Of a stretch of DNA of 64,000 nt, positions 1 through 8,576 are shown piece after piece. Under the pieces are notes generated by a model. It saw only the letters and a list, made by a program, of their open reading frames with translations, made no database searches and was not told the origin of the DNA. Numbering within the stretch: position 1 is the first letter of the stretch; each line of letters starts with the position of its first letter. The DNA is taken from positions 124,001 to 188,000 of the forward strand of contig NZ_MSJR01000003.1 in the NCBI RefSeq assembly GCF_002078605.1, in the 5' to 3' direction. The DNA comes from Salegentibacter sediminis (lineage in GTDB: Bacteria; Bacteroidota; Bacteroidia; Flavobacteriales; Flavobacteriaceae). The position numbers and the translations under genes are program-made.

Positions 1-182
1 CGGCTTATAACCAATTGAGGGATCGGGAAGCCCAACGTATGTTTGGAAAATCCTTTACCCAAATGGAAAAGGAGTATAACGATCCTAATTACACAGGAAA
101 TAAGGATAAACTGAAAGATCAAATTGAGGTTATTAAAGATATGATACCTCAAAAGCTTTCTGAAGCAGAGCCAACAAGTTAA
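1..182 (+). CDS. C-terminal end of an ExbD-like protein (5' partial)
   Basis: An open frame enters from the left edge (codons begin at position 3) and ends at TAA 180-182, giving about 59 visible residues. They are charged and soluble, rich in Asp, Glu, Lys and Gln, with no membrane segment. The next gene is a clear ExbD 37 bp downstream on the same strand. Flavobacteria usually carry two consecutive exbD genes after exbB, and the first of the pair ends in a tail of this kind. The assignment as the C-terminal periplasmic part of that first ExbD rests mainly on context, because the transmembrane helix that would prove it lies outside the window. Confidence 0.55.
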   Translation, partial: AYNQLRDREAQRMFGKSFTQMEKEYNDPNYTGNKDKLKDQIEVIKDMIPQKLSEAEPTS

Positions 183-219
183 CAGGCCTACTAACAAAAC
201 TTAAATTTGAGACTTAATT

Positions 220-702
220 ATGTCTAAATTCAAAAAGAAAACAAACGAAGGGCAACCAGCTATTAGTACAGCATCCTTACCGGATATTGTGTTTATGCTA
301 CTGTTCTTCTTTATGGTGGTAACCGTGATGCGCCAAAATACCTTGATGGTTAAGAATAAATTACCTTATGCCAATCAGGTTGAAAAACTGGATAAAAAGG
401 ATTTGGTAATGTACATCTACGCCGGTAAACCGAGTCCGCGTTATCAACAGCGTTTTGGAACCGAAGCCAGAATCCAGTTGAATGATAAGTTTGCCAGTGT
501 AAGTGAGGTGCAACAGTTTATTTATTCTGAAAGAGAGACTAAGCGTGAAGAATTGATTCCCTATTTAACTACTGCCTTAAAGGTAGATGAAGAAACAAAT
601 ATGGGATTGGTTTCAGACATCAAACAGGAATTGAGAAAAGCTGAAGCTCTTAAAATCAATTATACCACCTTACAAGGGGATGCCTTAAGAAATATGGAAT
701 AA
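220..702 (+). CDS. exbD: ExbD/TolR family biopolymer transport protein
   Basis: ExbD works with ExbB and TonB in the inner membrane, coupling the proton motive force to outer-membrane transport. The 160-residue protein has the family layout: a short basic cytoplasmic N-terminus, one transmembrane helix at about residues 20-38 with the conserved Asp of LPDIVFMLLFF at its start (the proton-path residue), and a periplasmic domain. It follows the end of another probable ExbD by 37 bp, so the two are probably co-transcribed. A clean hairpin terminator follows, so this is the last gene of its operon. Length fits the second, longer-tailed ExbD of flavobacterial exbB-exbD-exbD operons. Confidence 0.9.
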   Translation: MSKFKKKTNEGQPAISTASLPDIVFMLLFFFMVVTVMRQNTLMVKNKLPYANQVEKLDKKDLVMYIYAGKPSPRYQQRFGTEARIQLNDKFASVSEVQQFIYSERETKREELIPYLTTALKVDEETNMGLVSDIKQELRKAEALKINYTTLQGDALRNME

Positions 703-733
703 CGGATAGTCCGTTAAATCTTTTCAAAACTGT

Positions 734-776
734 AAAAACATCCTGCCTTAATTAATTTTTGGCAGGATGTTTTTTT
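734..776 (+). terminator. Rho-independent terminator after exbD
   Basis: An ACATCCTGCC / GGCAGGATGT stem with a loop of about 13 nt is followed by a run of T. It lies 32 bp after the exbD stop and ends the exbD operon ahead of the beta-barrel gene. Confidence 0.85.
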
Positions 777-805
777 ATATTTAATAATTAAATGTATAAA
801 TCCAG

Positions 806-1531
806 ATGAAGTTGGTGCGGCTTAATTTCTTCTTTCTCCTTTTCCTGCCCTTAATGCTTACTGCACAAATAAATGAACAGGAAGAAGCAAGACGAATTCC
901 CGATACGGTGCCCTCGGTTATAGATAGTCTGTACCGCGAGGATCAGTTTTATATAGGTCTTACTTTTAACCTAATAGATCAAAAGCCTGCCTCGATTTCT
1001 CAGTCGAGTTTTTCAGGGGGACTACATCTTGGTTTTATAAGGGATTTTCCCTTGAATAAACAACGTAATATCGCAATAGGGACTGGGTTGGGCTGGTCTT
1101 TAAACAGCTTTGGTCATAATCTTTTTGTCGGACAGGCAGAGAATGGTGAAACCATCTTTAGAAGTCTTGATAAGAGCCTGGATTATGATACTAACCGATT
1201 CACTACCCAGCTTATTGAAGCTCCTGTAGAATTTAGATGGCGTACTTCTTCAGCCGAAAGCTATAAGTTCTGGCGTGTTTATACGGGCTTGAAATTTGGA
1301 TATATTTATAAATTTAAATCTAATTTTGTCCAACCTGGCAACCAAGTGGTACAATACGATCTCCCGGAATTAAACCGGTTCCGGTTGGGAGCCAATCTCA
1401 CCTTTGGTTACAACACTTTCAACTTTCATTTTTATTATAGTCTGAATCCTCTCTTTAAAGATTCCTTTGTAGATGACTCTGAAATAGGAATGCACCTCGT
1501 TCGCATAGGCTTAATGTTCTACATACTATAG
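806..1531 (+). CDS. Outer-membrane beta-barrel protein (PorT/porin-like family)
   Basis: This 241-residue protein begins with a signal peptide (basic start, hydrophobic residues 7-20, likely cleavage near TAQ). The rest alternates short amphipathic strands, Gly- and aromatic-rich turns and Asn/Asp loops, and ends in a hydrophobic strand (RIGLMFYIL), as expected of an eight-stranded outer-membrane barrel. Bacteroidota genomes call such proteins 'PorT family' or 'porin family'. I do not see the sequence hallmarks of the true type IX secretion protein PorT, so no symbol is given. The gene starts just after the exbD terminator and ends in a 6-bp convergent overlap with the next gene. Confidence 0.7.
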   Translation: MKLVRLNFFFLLFLPLMLTAQINEQEEARRIPDTVPSVIDSLYREDQFYIGLTFNLIDQKPASISQSSFSGGLHLGFIRDFPLNKQRNIAIGTGLGWSLNSFGHNLFVGQAENGETIFRSLDKSLDYDTNRFTTQLIEAPVEFRWRTSSAESYKFWRVYTGLKFGYIYKFKSNFVQPGNQVVQYDLPELNRFRLGANLTFGYNTFNFHFYYSLNPLFKDSFVDDSEIGMHLVRIGLMFYIL

Positions 1532-2131
1532 CCAGAATCGCCACATAATTAACTGAGGAAGAAATCCAGCCAGGGCACCGAGTAAAAGTTCTGGTGGGGT
1601 GTGGGCCTTGTAATATAATCGGGAAGAACCTGTTAATCCACTTGCCAGCACTAAAAACAGGATGCTATAGACAAGGTTTATGCGGTAATGAATGCTTAGG
1701 CCTGCGAGGAACATTGTTATGCCGGCCAACCCCATCATATGAAGACTTATTTTTATTCTGAAAATCGAAAAAAGATAAGCCACTACCCCTGAAATTAAAA
1801 TCCCGGTGAAGTAATAGTAGAGTGCTGGATAGTTGTATACATTCAATATCTGCTTTAATATCATCAATGTTAACAGAATAAAGAAGAAAAGTGGCCACTT
1901 TCGCTCTTTTGCATTTTGCATAAAAATACTGTCTACTTTTCCGAGATTCCGAAGCAGAAAATAGAAAACAATGGGGATGAAGATAGTGAGAATAGCAATA
2001 GCCAGTAATTTAGCCTGTATCACCCCCGATGGAAAGAAACGCGGCGTGACCAAAAAATAAATAAGACTTCCCCCCAGAGGCATCCAAATAGGATGAAAGA
2101 TATAGGAAGCGCTTTTCAACAAAAAGTTCAT
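1526..2131 (-). CDS. PAP2-like polytopic membrane protein
   Basis: A 201-residue protein with about six hydrophobic helices. The last third contains SLHMMGLAG and GSSRLYYKAHTPPELLLG, which resemble the second and third motifs of the PAP2 (phosphatidic acid phosphatase type 2) fold, with Ser-Arg, a later His and a Gly. The first PAP2 motif (KxxxxxxRP) is not obvious; KERKWPLF may be a degenerate version, so catalytic activity is doubtful. Such proteins are usually annotated as PAP2 superfamily membrane proteins beside rpoN in flavobacteria. Its start coincides with the last base of rpoN, so the two are probably translationally coupled. Confidence 0.6.
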   Translation of the reverse strand: MNFLLKSASYIFHPIWMPLGGSLIYFLVTPRFFPSGVIQAKLLAIAILTIFIPIVFYFLLRNLGKVDSIFMQNAKERKWPLFFFILLTLMILKQILNVYNYPALYYYFTGILISGVVAYLFSIFRIKISLHMMGLAGITMFLAGLSIHYRINLVYSILFLVLASGLTGSSRLYYKAHTPPELLLGALAGFLPQLIMWRFWL

Positions 2132-3591
2132 TAAATTTCCTTTCTTAAACGGGCCACCGGAATATCGAGCTGCTCCCTGTATTTGGCGACTGTGCGGCGG
2201 GCTATAGGGTATCCTTTATCCTTTAATACTTTGGCTAATTTCTCATCTGTTAAAGGCTTCTTCTTGTTTTCTTCTTCTATAGACATTTCCAGGATCTTTT
2301 TTATCTCCCGTGTAGAGACATCTTCACCCTGGTCATTTTTCATAGATTCAGAAAAGAACTCTTTTATGAGCTTCGTTCCGTAGGGAGTGTCTACATATTT
2401 ACTATTGGCTACCCTGGAAACTGTAGATACATCCATTCCAATCTCATCTGCAATATCCTTAAGAATCATCGGTCTGAGGTTACGCTCATCCCCGGTTAGA
2501 AAATATTCTTTCTGGTAGTTCATTATAGAACTCATAGTAACCATAAGGGTTTGCTGGCGCTGTTTGATGGCTTCTATAAACCATTTTGCCGAATCGAGTT
2601 TCTGTTTGATGAACATCACAGCATCTTTTTGATCCTTGGTTTTTTCCTTAGACTCTTTATAGCCTTTAAGCATATCACTATAATCTCTGGAAACGTGCAT
2701 TTGGGGCGCATTTCTTCCGTTTAAGCTTAACTCCAGATCTCCATCAACAATTTTTATGGTAAAATCGGGGATTACGTGCTCAACTATCCTGGTGTTACCG
2801 GAGTAGGAGCCTCCCGGTTTGGGGTTAAGATGCTCAATTACATCTATAGCTTCCCTTAGTTCATCTTCACTTATATCGTGACGGGAAAGCAGTTTGGTAT
2901 AATGTTTTTTGCTGAAAAGGTCAAAGGATCTATCCAGCATATCGGTAGCGAGTTGAACGGCTTTAGTAGGTTCCCGTCTGTCAAGCTGGAGTAACAAACA
3001 TTCCTGCAGAGAACGGGCGCCTACTCCGGCAGGATCAAGGGCCTGAACTTTCTTTAAAACGTTTTCTACCGTTTTTTCATCGGTGTAAATATTTTGGGTA
3101 AAAGCAAGATCATCAACCACATCCTGAAGTTCTCTTCTAAGATAGCCGCTTTCATCTATACTCCCCACCAGAAAATCTGCGATCTCCTGTTCATTATCGT
3201 TAAACCTTAATGTGCTTAACTGGGTTTTTAAATATTGTGTAAATGAAGTTCCCGAAGCATAGGGCACACTTTTTTCATCATCGTCTGCGCTGTAATTATT
3301 AGCCTGAAGCCTGTAGCTGGGGATTTCATCGTCGCTAAGATATTCGTCTACGTCAATTTCTGTTTCTATAGTCTCATTATCGTAATCATCATCACTTTCA
3401 GCATTCGAGAAATCTTCTTCGTATTCATCCTCACTCTCTAATTTCCCATCTTCCAGGGCAGGGTTTTCCTCCAATTCTTCCTTGATCCTTTGCTCAAAAG
3501 CCTGCGTAGGAAGCTGGATGAGTTTCATCAGCTGGATTTGCTGAGGAGAAAGCTTCTGTGAGAGTTTTAGATTTAATTGTTGTTTAAGCAT
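2131..3591 (-). CDS. rpoN: RNA polymerase sigma-54 factor
   Basis: Sigma-54 directs RNA polymerase to -24/-12 promoters and needs an AAA+ activator to open DNA. All three regions are visible. The Gln- and Leu-rich N-terminal activator region starts LKQQLNLKLSQKLSPQQIQ. An acidic linker rich in Asp and Glu follows at about residues 45-100. The core-binding and HTH region leads to the RpoN box ARRTVAKYRE close to the C-terminus. The preferred start is ATG 3591, because it matches the family N-terminus and lies downstream of a TATTTTTG promoter element; a longer frame reaches 3624. The protein is then 486 residues, normal for the family. Confidence 0.95.
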   Translation of the reverse strand: MLKQQLNLKLSQKLSPQQIQLMKLIQLPTQAFEQRIKEELEENPALEDGKLESEDEYEEDFSNAESDDDYDNETIETEIDVDEYLSDDEIPSYRLQANNYSADDDEKSVPYASGTSFTQYLKTQLSTLRFNDNEQEIADFLVGSIDESGYLRRELQDVVDDLAFTQNIYTDEKTVENVLKKVQALDPAGVGARSLQECLLLQLDRREPTKAVQLATDMLDRSFDLFSKKHYTKLLSRHDISEDELREAIDVIEHLNPKPGGSYSGNTRIVEHVIPDFTIKIVDGDLELSLNGRNAPQMHVSRDYSDMLKGYKESKEKTKDQKDAVMFIKQKLDSAKWFIEAIKQRQQTLMVTMSSIMNYQKEYFLTGDERNLRPMILKDIADEIGMDVSTVSRVANSKYVDTPYGTKLIKEFFSESMKNDQGEDVSTREIKKILEMSIEEENKKKPLTDEKLAKVLKDKGYPIARRTVAKYREQLDIPVARLRKEI

Positions 3592-3611
3592 ATAAATTAT
3601 TTTGCCTTTCA

Positions 3612-3619
3612 CAAAAATA
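3612..3619 (-). promoter_or_regulatory. Bacteroidota -7 promoter element for rpoN
   Basis: Read on the minus strand this is TATTTTTG, a match to TAnnTTTG, 21 bp before the preferred rpoN ATG. No good TTG lies at the -33 position, so the assignment is tentative. Confidence 0.4.
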
Positions 3620-3674
3620 AGCAAAACAACGCTACACTGGCTTTGGCACAGTAAATGATTGTGGTAAAATTTTG

Positions 3675-4541
3675 TTAAGTAAGCCCCTCCTGTTCTAGAA
3701 TTTTTATGAATCTTTTGGGAAGAGTCACAGCAATATCCAGGCTTTTTTGCGTTACAGGATGCTCAAATTTAAGGGAGGTGGCTACAAGGAATAACCCTTT
3801 TAGATTGCCTGAACTTTTTCCTTTTCCATACAATTTATCGCCCACAATAGGGAAACCGGCCTGTGCCAAATGGATTCTGATCTGGTGAGTTCTTCCGGTT
3901 TTTGGAGTGGCATTAACAAGAGAATAATCATTCCCTTTAAACCGGAAGCTTCTTATAAGGGAAATTTCGGTTTCAGAGTATTTTCCTCCAATATTATCCT
4001 GGAGTCTCTTTCGATTGGGGAACTTTCCATCTACTAAAGCCGTGTAGATTTTCTCAATTCTCTTTTCTTTAAAATCACTATGAAGTTTTCTAAGGCTGTC
4101 TCCGGTTTTTGCAATCAGCAATAGGCCTGAGGTGGGGTTATCCAGCCTGTGTGCCGGCTGTGGTGAAGAAAGTGCTGTAGGCGCCGTTGAAACTTTTAAA
4201 TTGTACTGAAGCGCATTCGTGATAGTCTTGAAGTAATTTCCGCTGGTGGGATATCCGGCTGGTTTATTTATCACTGCAATATGCTCATCTTCAAAAAGAA
4301 CTTCAAGTTTTAAATTGAATACCTTTTGCGGGGCTTCCTGTTGGAAAAGTTCTATTTTTTGCCCTTCAATTATCCAGTCTCCGGTGTTAGCCGCTTTGCC
4401 GTCTATTTTTATTTCGCCCCGCTTAATGGCTTTTTTGATACTGCTTTTAGTAGGTGCAGCCTGGAAGATGGAAACCGCATATTCCTGCAGCCGAATATCT
4501 TTTACGCCTGCAGGAACAATATGGGTTTCAATAAGTTTCAA
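3675..4541 (-). CDS. RluA family pseudouridine synthase
   Basis: This enzyme converts specific uridines in ribosomal or transfer RNA to pseudouridine. The 288-residue protein has an N-terminal S4-like RNA-binding region (about residues 20-70, with VSIFQAAPTKSSIKKAIKRG). The catalytic domain carries the signature HRLDNPTSGLL at residues 131-141, in which Asp134 is the expected nucleophile, followed by GRTHQIRIHL and PIVGDKLYG. Its start is 3 bp from the asnS stop, so it is transcribed with asnS. The target uridine cannot be read from the sequence. Confidence 0.9.
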   Translation of the reverse strand: MKLIETHIVPAGVKDIRLQEYAVSIFQAAPTKSSIKKAIKRGEIKIDGKAANTGDWIIEGQKIELFQQEAPQKVFNLKLEVLFEDEHIAVINKPAGYPTSGNYFKTITNALQYNLKVSTAPTALSSPQPAHRLDNPTSGLLLIAKTGDSLRKLHSDFKEKRIEKIYTALVDGKFPNRKRLQDNIGGKYSETEISLIRSFRFKGNDYSLVNATPKTGRTHQIRIHLAQAGFPIVGDKLYGKGKSSGNLKGLFLVATSLKFEHPVTQKSLDIAVTLPKRFIKILEQEGLT

Positions 4542-4544
4542 AAT

Positions 4545-5987
4545 TTAAAATTCAGCGTTTTGTGGGGTTCTGGGGAAAGGAATTACGTCCCTAATATTCC
4601 CCATTCCGGTTACAAACTGCACCAGGCGTTCGAAGCCAAGCCCAAACCCACTATGTACACAAGTTCCGAATTTTCTGGTGTCTAAATACCACCAAAGTTC
4701 TTTCTCATCAATATCGAGTTCTTTCATCTTTGATTTCAGCACCTCCAGGCGTTCTTCCCGTTGAGATCCCCCAACGATCTCTCCAATTCCGGGGAAAAGA
4801 ATATCCATAGCCCGAACCGTTTTTCCATCTTCATTTAAACGCATATAGAATGCCTTGATGTTAGCCGGATAATCAAACAGGATCACAGGGCATTTAAAGT
4901 GTTTCTCTACCAGGAAGCGTTCATGTTCGCTCTGTAGATCGGCGCCCCAATCTTCAATCACATAATTGAATTTTTTCTTTTTATTAGGCTTACTGTTCTT
5001 AAGGATCTCGATTGCTTCAGTGTAACTTACCCGTTTAAAATTATTATCCAGAACAAAATGAAGTTTTTCCATCAGGTTCATGTCACTGCGTTCGTTCTGG
5101 GGCTTAGACTTATCTTCATTTTGAAGCCTTTTCTCTAAAAATGCAAGATCGTCTTTGCAGTTTTCAAGCACATACTTCAGAACGTATTTAATAAAATCTT
5201 CCGCTAGATCCATATTCCCATCCAGGTCACAGAAAGCCACTTCCGGCTCTATCATCCAGAATTCTGCCAGATGTCTTGAGGTGTTTGAATTCTCTGCCCT
5301 AAAGGTGGGTCCGAAGGTATAAACCTGTCCCAGCCCCAGCGCATAGGTTTCTGCCTCCAGCTGGCCTGAAACGGTTAAATTGGTCTCTTTTCCGAAGAAG
5401 TCCTTTTTATAATCTATACTTCCGTCTTCGGTTTTAGACGGATTTTTTAAATCAAAAGCAGTTACCTTAAACATTTCCCCGGCACCCTCAGCATCACTTC
5501 CCGTGATAATTGGGGTGTTTACATAATGGAAATTATTTTGCTGAAAATAACTGTGCACGGCAAAAGACAATTTGGATCGCACGCGCATCACAGCACCAAA
5601 GGTATTGGTGCGAACCCTCAAATGAGCTTGCTCCCTAAGTTTTTCCAGGCTGTGGCGTTTTGGGGAAAGAATGGTTAGCTTTACTTCTTCGGGGTTAGCA
5701 TCTCCCAGCACTTCCAATTCCTTTACCTCTATCTCTACGCGTTGTTGACTGCCTTCACTTTCTATTAAAGTTCCTGCAACCCTAATGGCAGCACCAACCG
5801 TCACCCTTTTTAAAAGGTCTTCGCTGAAATTTTCGAAATCTACAACACATTGAAGGTTGTTGATGGTCGACCCATCGTTCATCGCGATAAAGCGATTGCT
5901 CCTAAACGAGCGTACCCAACCTTTAACTTCAAATTCCTGTAAAAACTGATTGCTGTCTAATATTTCAGCAATTTTTGCTTGTATCAT
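4545..5987 (-). CDS. asnS: Asparagine--tRNA ligase
   Basis: Class IIb aminoacyl-tRNA synthetase that charges tRNA-Asn in the cytoplasm. The 480 residues comprise an N-terminal OB-fold anticodon-binding domain (about 1-110, including [10 protein letters not shown]) and a class II catalytic core. Motif 2 is in [17 protein letters not shown] and motif 3 is [12 protein letters not shown] near the C-terminus. The sequence PEVAFCDL after motif 2 is typical of AsnRS rather than AspRS. The length is normal. The gene has a well-spaced promoter at 6010-6040 and leads a two-gene unit with the pseudouridine synthase. Confidence 0.96.
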   Translation of the reverse strand: MIQAKIAEILDSNQFLQEFEVKGWVRSFRSNRFIAMNDGSTINNLQCVVDFENFSEDLLKRVTVGAAIRVAGTLIESEGSQQRVEIEVKELEVLGDANPEEVKLTILSPKRHSLEKLREQAHLRVRTNTFGAVMRVRSKLSFAVHSYFQQNNFHYVNTPIITGSDAEGAGEMFKVTAFDLKNPSKTEDGSIDYKKDFFGKETNLTVSGQLEAETYALGLGQVYTFGPTFRAENSNTSRHLAEFWMIEPEVAFCDLDGNMDLAEDFIKYVLKYVLENCKDDLAFLEKRLQNEDKSKPQNERSDMNLMEKLHFVLDNNFKRVSYTEAIEILKNSKPNKKKKFNYVIEDWGADLQSEHERFLVEKHFKCPVILFDYPANIKAFYMRLNEDGKTVRAMDILFPGIGEIVGGSQREERLEVLKSKMKELDIDEKELWWYLDTRKFGTCVHSGFGLGFERLVQFVTGMGNIRDVIPFPRTPQNAEF

Positions 5988-6009
5988 TTATGTTAGATTT
6001 AGAAAGAAA

Positions 6010-6040
6010 CAAAGATAATTTTTCCGTTTATGCTTAGCAA
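6010..6040 (-). promoter_or_regulatory. Promoter of asnS (TTG-N20-TATCTTTG)
   Basis: On the minus strand TTG (6040-6038) and TATCTTTG (6017-6010) are separated by 20 bp, the classic Bacteroidota sigma-A arrangement. The asnS ATG lies 22 bp further on. Confidence 0.7.
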
Positions 6041-6080
6041 GTAAGCGCTTTATTTTGAATGCCCTTCGGCCTAATTAATT

Positions 6081-8501
6081 TTATTCTGGATGATTGTGTT
6101 CTTCTTTTGAAATTTCCTCTTCATCCTCATCGGTTTCTATGATCTTCATTGCCGGTTCCTTCATTACTTCTTTATTGGCAATACTTCGTTCCAACGATAA
6201 TAAAAGGGATGGAAGCAATAAGAGGTTAGAAAGCATGGCAAAAAGTAAGGTTGCTGAAACCAGGCCACCCAGGGCTACAGTTCCGCCGTAGCTACTAATC
6301 ATAAATACCGAGAACCCAAAGAAGAGTACAATGGAGGTGTAGAACATACTCACCCCCGTTTCTTTTAAGGCTGCGTAAACCGAGCGTTTTATCTTCCAGT
6401 TATTGGCCTTGAGTTCCTGTCTGTATTTTGCAAGAAAATGTATGGTGTCATCTACCGATATTCCAAAAGCAATACTAAAAACAAGAATGGTTGAAGGTTT
6501 AATTGGGATACCTAAAAAGCCCATCATCCCCGCAGTTACCAGCAGTGGCAAAAGATTTGGAACCAGAGAAATAAGAATCATCCGGAACGACCTGAACATC
6601 CAGGCCATAAAGATGGCGATAAGTAATATGGCCAGGGACAGCGAGATCACCAGGTTCTTTACCAGATAATTTGTCCCCTTTTGAAAGATAAGCGCTTTCC
6701 CCGTAAGCGAAACATCATATTGTTCTTCGGGAAAGATTTTGTTGATTTCGGGCCATAGGTTTTCCTCAATACGTTCCATTTTGTCGGTTCCAATATCTTT
6801 CATAAAAGTTGTGATCCTGGCATATTGGCCGGTAGAATCTACATAGGAATTCAAAAGGTTCTCCCCCGCATTCATCCCTTTGGTGTAGGGCATAATAAAA
6901 TTTTGTTCCTGGGAAGTAGGAAGCTGAAAGTATTTTGGGTTGCCGTTATAATATGCCTGTTTGGTGTATTTTACCAATCTCACCACCGAGAGGGGCTTGG
7001 AGAGCTCGGGCACATCTGTAATTTCTTCTTCCAGGCGCTCCAGACGTTTCAGGGTAGAGAGTTTTAATACGCCCTTAGGACGTTTCGTGTCCACAAGGAT
7101 TTCCATTGGCATTACCCCATCAAATTCCTCTTCAAAGAATTTGATATCCTGAAAGAAGGTCGCTTCCTGCGGCATATCTTCAAGCAAGCTTCCCGAAATT
7201 TTTATAGTGTATATTCCAATAATACTGGCTACCAGTAAGAGGACTGAAACTATATAGATCGCAATTCGGTTGTGCCGTACCATGCGTTCCATCCAGCCTA
7301 CAAAACCACCTATCCATCTTTTGTTAAGGTGCTTAAGGTGTTTGTCTTTTGGAACAGACATATAGCTATAGATAATAGGAATGATGAGTAGACTTAGCAC
7401 AAAAATAGCCAGGATGTTTATGGAAGCCACTAAACCAAATTCCTTGAGCAAGGTGCTGTCGGTAAGGATGAAGGTTGCAAAACCCGAAGCCGTGGTAACA
7501 TTAGTCATTAGGGTGGCATTCCCCACCTTTGTGATTACCCGCTGAAGCGATTTGGCCTGGTTGCCGTGTTTTTTTATTTCCTGCTGATATTTATTAATAA
7601 GAAAAATACAATTAGGGATTCCTATCACAATTATGAGCGGTGGAATTAAGGCTGTAAGAACGGTTATTTCATAATGCAGCAACCCAATAACTCCAAAGGC
7701 CCACATCACCCCAATACAAACGGTGATCATTGAAATTACCGTAGCGCGAATGGACCGAAAGAAGAAAAAGAAAATCAGGGAAGTTACACTTAATGCCGCC
7801 AGGATAAATAGACCAATTTCATCAATGATATTCTGGGAGTTTAGGGTGCGTATGTAGGGCATACCCGAGACCTTAACATCAATTCCGTGCATTTCCTCAA
7901 ATTCCCCGATAAGCGGCCGAAGTTTTTCCAGCACAAAATCCTTTCGTTCTTCCGAATTAACGATTTCTTTATTGATATAAAGGGCAGACTGTATGGTGTT
8001 GGAATGCGAGCTGTATACCAGATTTTCATAGAAAGGAAGCGAGGTAAAGAGTTCGTTTTCATAAGCTTTTAGCTCTTCCTTGCTGGGATTGTCCTCTTTT
8101 ATAAAAGGAACCATTTCAAAGCGCTTGGGGTCGTTAAACTTTTCCAGCTTTTTTAAACTGCTTATAGAAATAACGTGATCTATCTCCGGATAATTTTCAA
8201 GCTCCTGATTAAGTGCTGTCCAGGCCTGGAACTTTTCAGGAGTAAATAAAGAGGAGTCTTTGACCCCAAGAATCACAAGGTTGCCTTCTTCCCCAAAAGT
8301 ATCGAGAAAGGAATTATAAGTTAAATTGGCTTCATGATCATCGGGCAACAAATTGGCTTCGGTATAGGAGAATCTCATATTTTTCCACTGGGTGGCCAGA
8401 AAAGCGGTGGCCGCAACCACGAGTAGAATAATAACAATCCTGTTGCGAAGAATCATCCTTGCAACAGAGTTCCAGAAACCAAAGCTGAAAATTTTGGACA
8501 T
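6081..8501 (-). CDS. RND/MMPL family transporter (HpnN-like)
   Basis: An 806-residue inner-membrane exporter with the two-fold RND plan. There is a first helix (about residues 17-38), a large periplasmic loop, a bundle of helices at about 225-390, a second single helix near 412-435, a second periplasmic loop and a final bundle at about 620-770. Single-gene transporters of this shape (MMPL, HpnN or hydrophobe exporters) move lipids or hydrophobic compounds; the substrate here is unknown. The polar motif FGISVDDTIHFLAKYR in the second bundle matches the proton-relay region. The tail is highly acidic. No membrane-fusion partner gene lies beside it. Confidence 0.88.
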   Translation of the reverse strand: MSKIFSFGFWNSVARMILRNRIVIILLVVAATAFLATQWKNMRFSYTEANLLPDDHEANLTYNSFLDTFGEEGNLVILGVKDSSLFTPEKFQAWTALNQELENYPEIDHVISISSLKKLEKFNDPKRFEMVPFIKEDNPSKEELKAYENELFTSLPFYENLVYSSHSNTIQSALYINKEIVNSEERKDFVLEKLRPLIGEFEEMHGIDVKVSGMPYIRTLNSQNIIDEIGLFILAALSVTSLIFFFFFRSIRATVISMITVCIGVMWAFGVIGLLHYEITVLTALIPPLIIVIGIPNCIFLINKYQQEIKKHGNQAKSLQRVITKVGNATLMTNVTTASGFATFILTDSTLLKEFGLVASINILAIFVLSLLIIPIIYSYMSVPKDKHLKHLNKRWIGGFVGWMERMVRHNRIAIYIVSVLLLVASIIGIYTIKISGSLLEDMPQEATFFQDIKFFEEEFDGVMPMEILVDTKRPKGVLKLSTLKRLERLEEEITDVPELSKPLSVVRLVKYTKQAYYNGNPKYFQLPTSQEQNFIMPYTKGMNAGENLLNSYVDSTGQYARITTFMKDIGTDKMERIEENLWPEINKIFPEEQYDVSLTGKALIFQKGTNYLVKNLVISLSLAILLIAIFMAWMFRSFRMILISLVPNLLPLLVTAGMMGFLGIPIKPSTILVFSIAFGISVDDTIHFLAKYRQELKANNWKIKRSVYAALKETGVSMFYTSIVLFFGFSVFMISSYGGTVALGGLVSATLLFAMLSNLLLLPSLLLSLERSIANKEVMKEPAMKIIETDEDEEEISKEEHNHPE

Positions 8502-8521
8502 GGGCGAAGTTTAAACGAGCG

Positions 8522-8529
8522 CAAAGGTA
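8522..8529 (-). promoter_or_regulatory. -7 promoter element for the MMPL transporter
   Basis: The minus strand reads TACCTTTG, matching TAnnTTTG, 20 bp before the ATG of the transporter gene. No clear -33 TTG was found. Confidence 0.45.
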
Positions 8530-8576
8530 TAAAAAGCCACACTAAATAGCGGAGTTTTAATTGTAAAGTGCAGGCT

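Noticed and set aside
806-1531. True type IX secretion protein PorT
   Set aside because: Only general beta-barrel features are visible, and the neighbourhood is exbD and rpoN rather than the usual PorT context, so the specific name was not used.
4246-4685. Plus-strand frames across the pseudouridine synthase and asnS start
   Set aside because: They are antisense to two well-supported genes with complete motifs.
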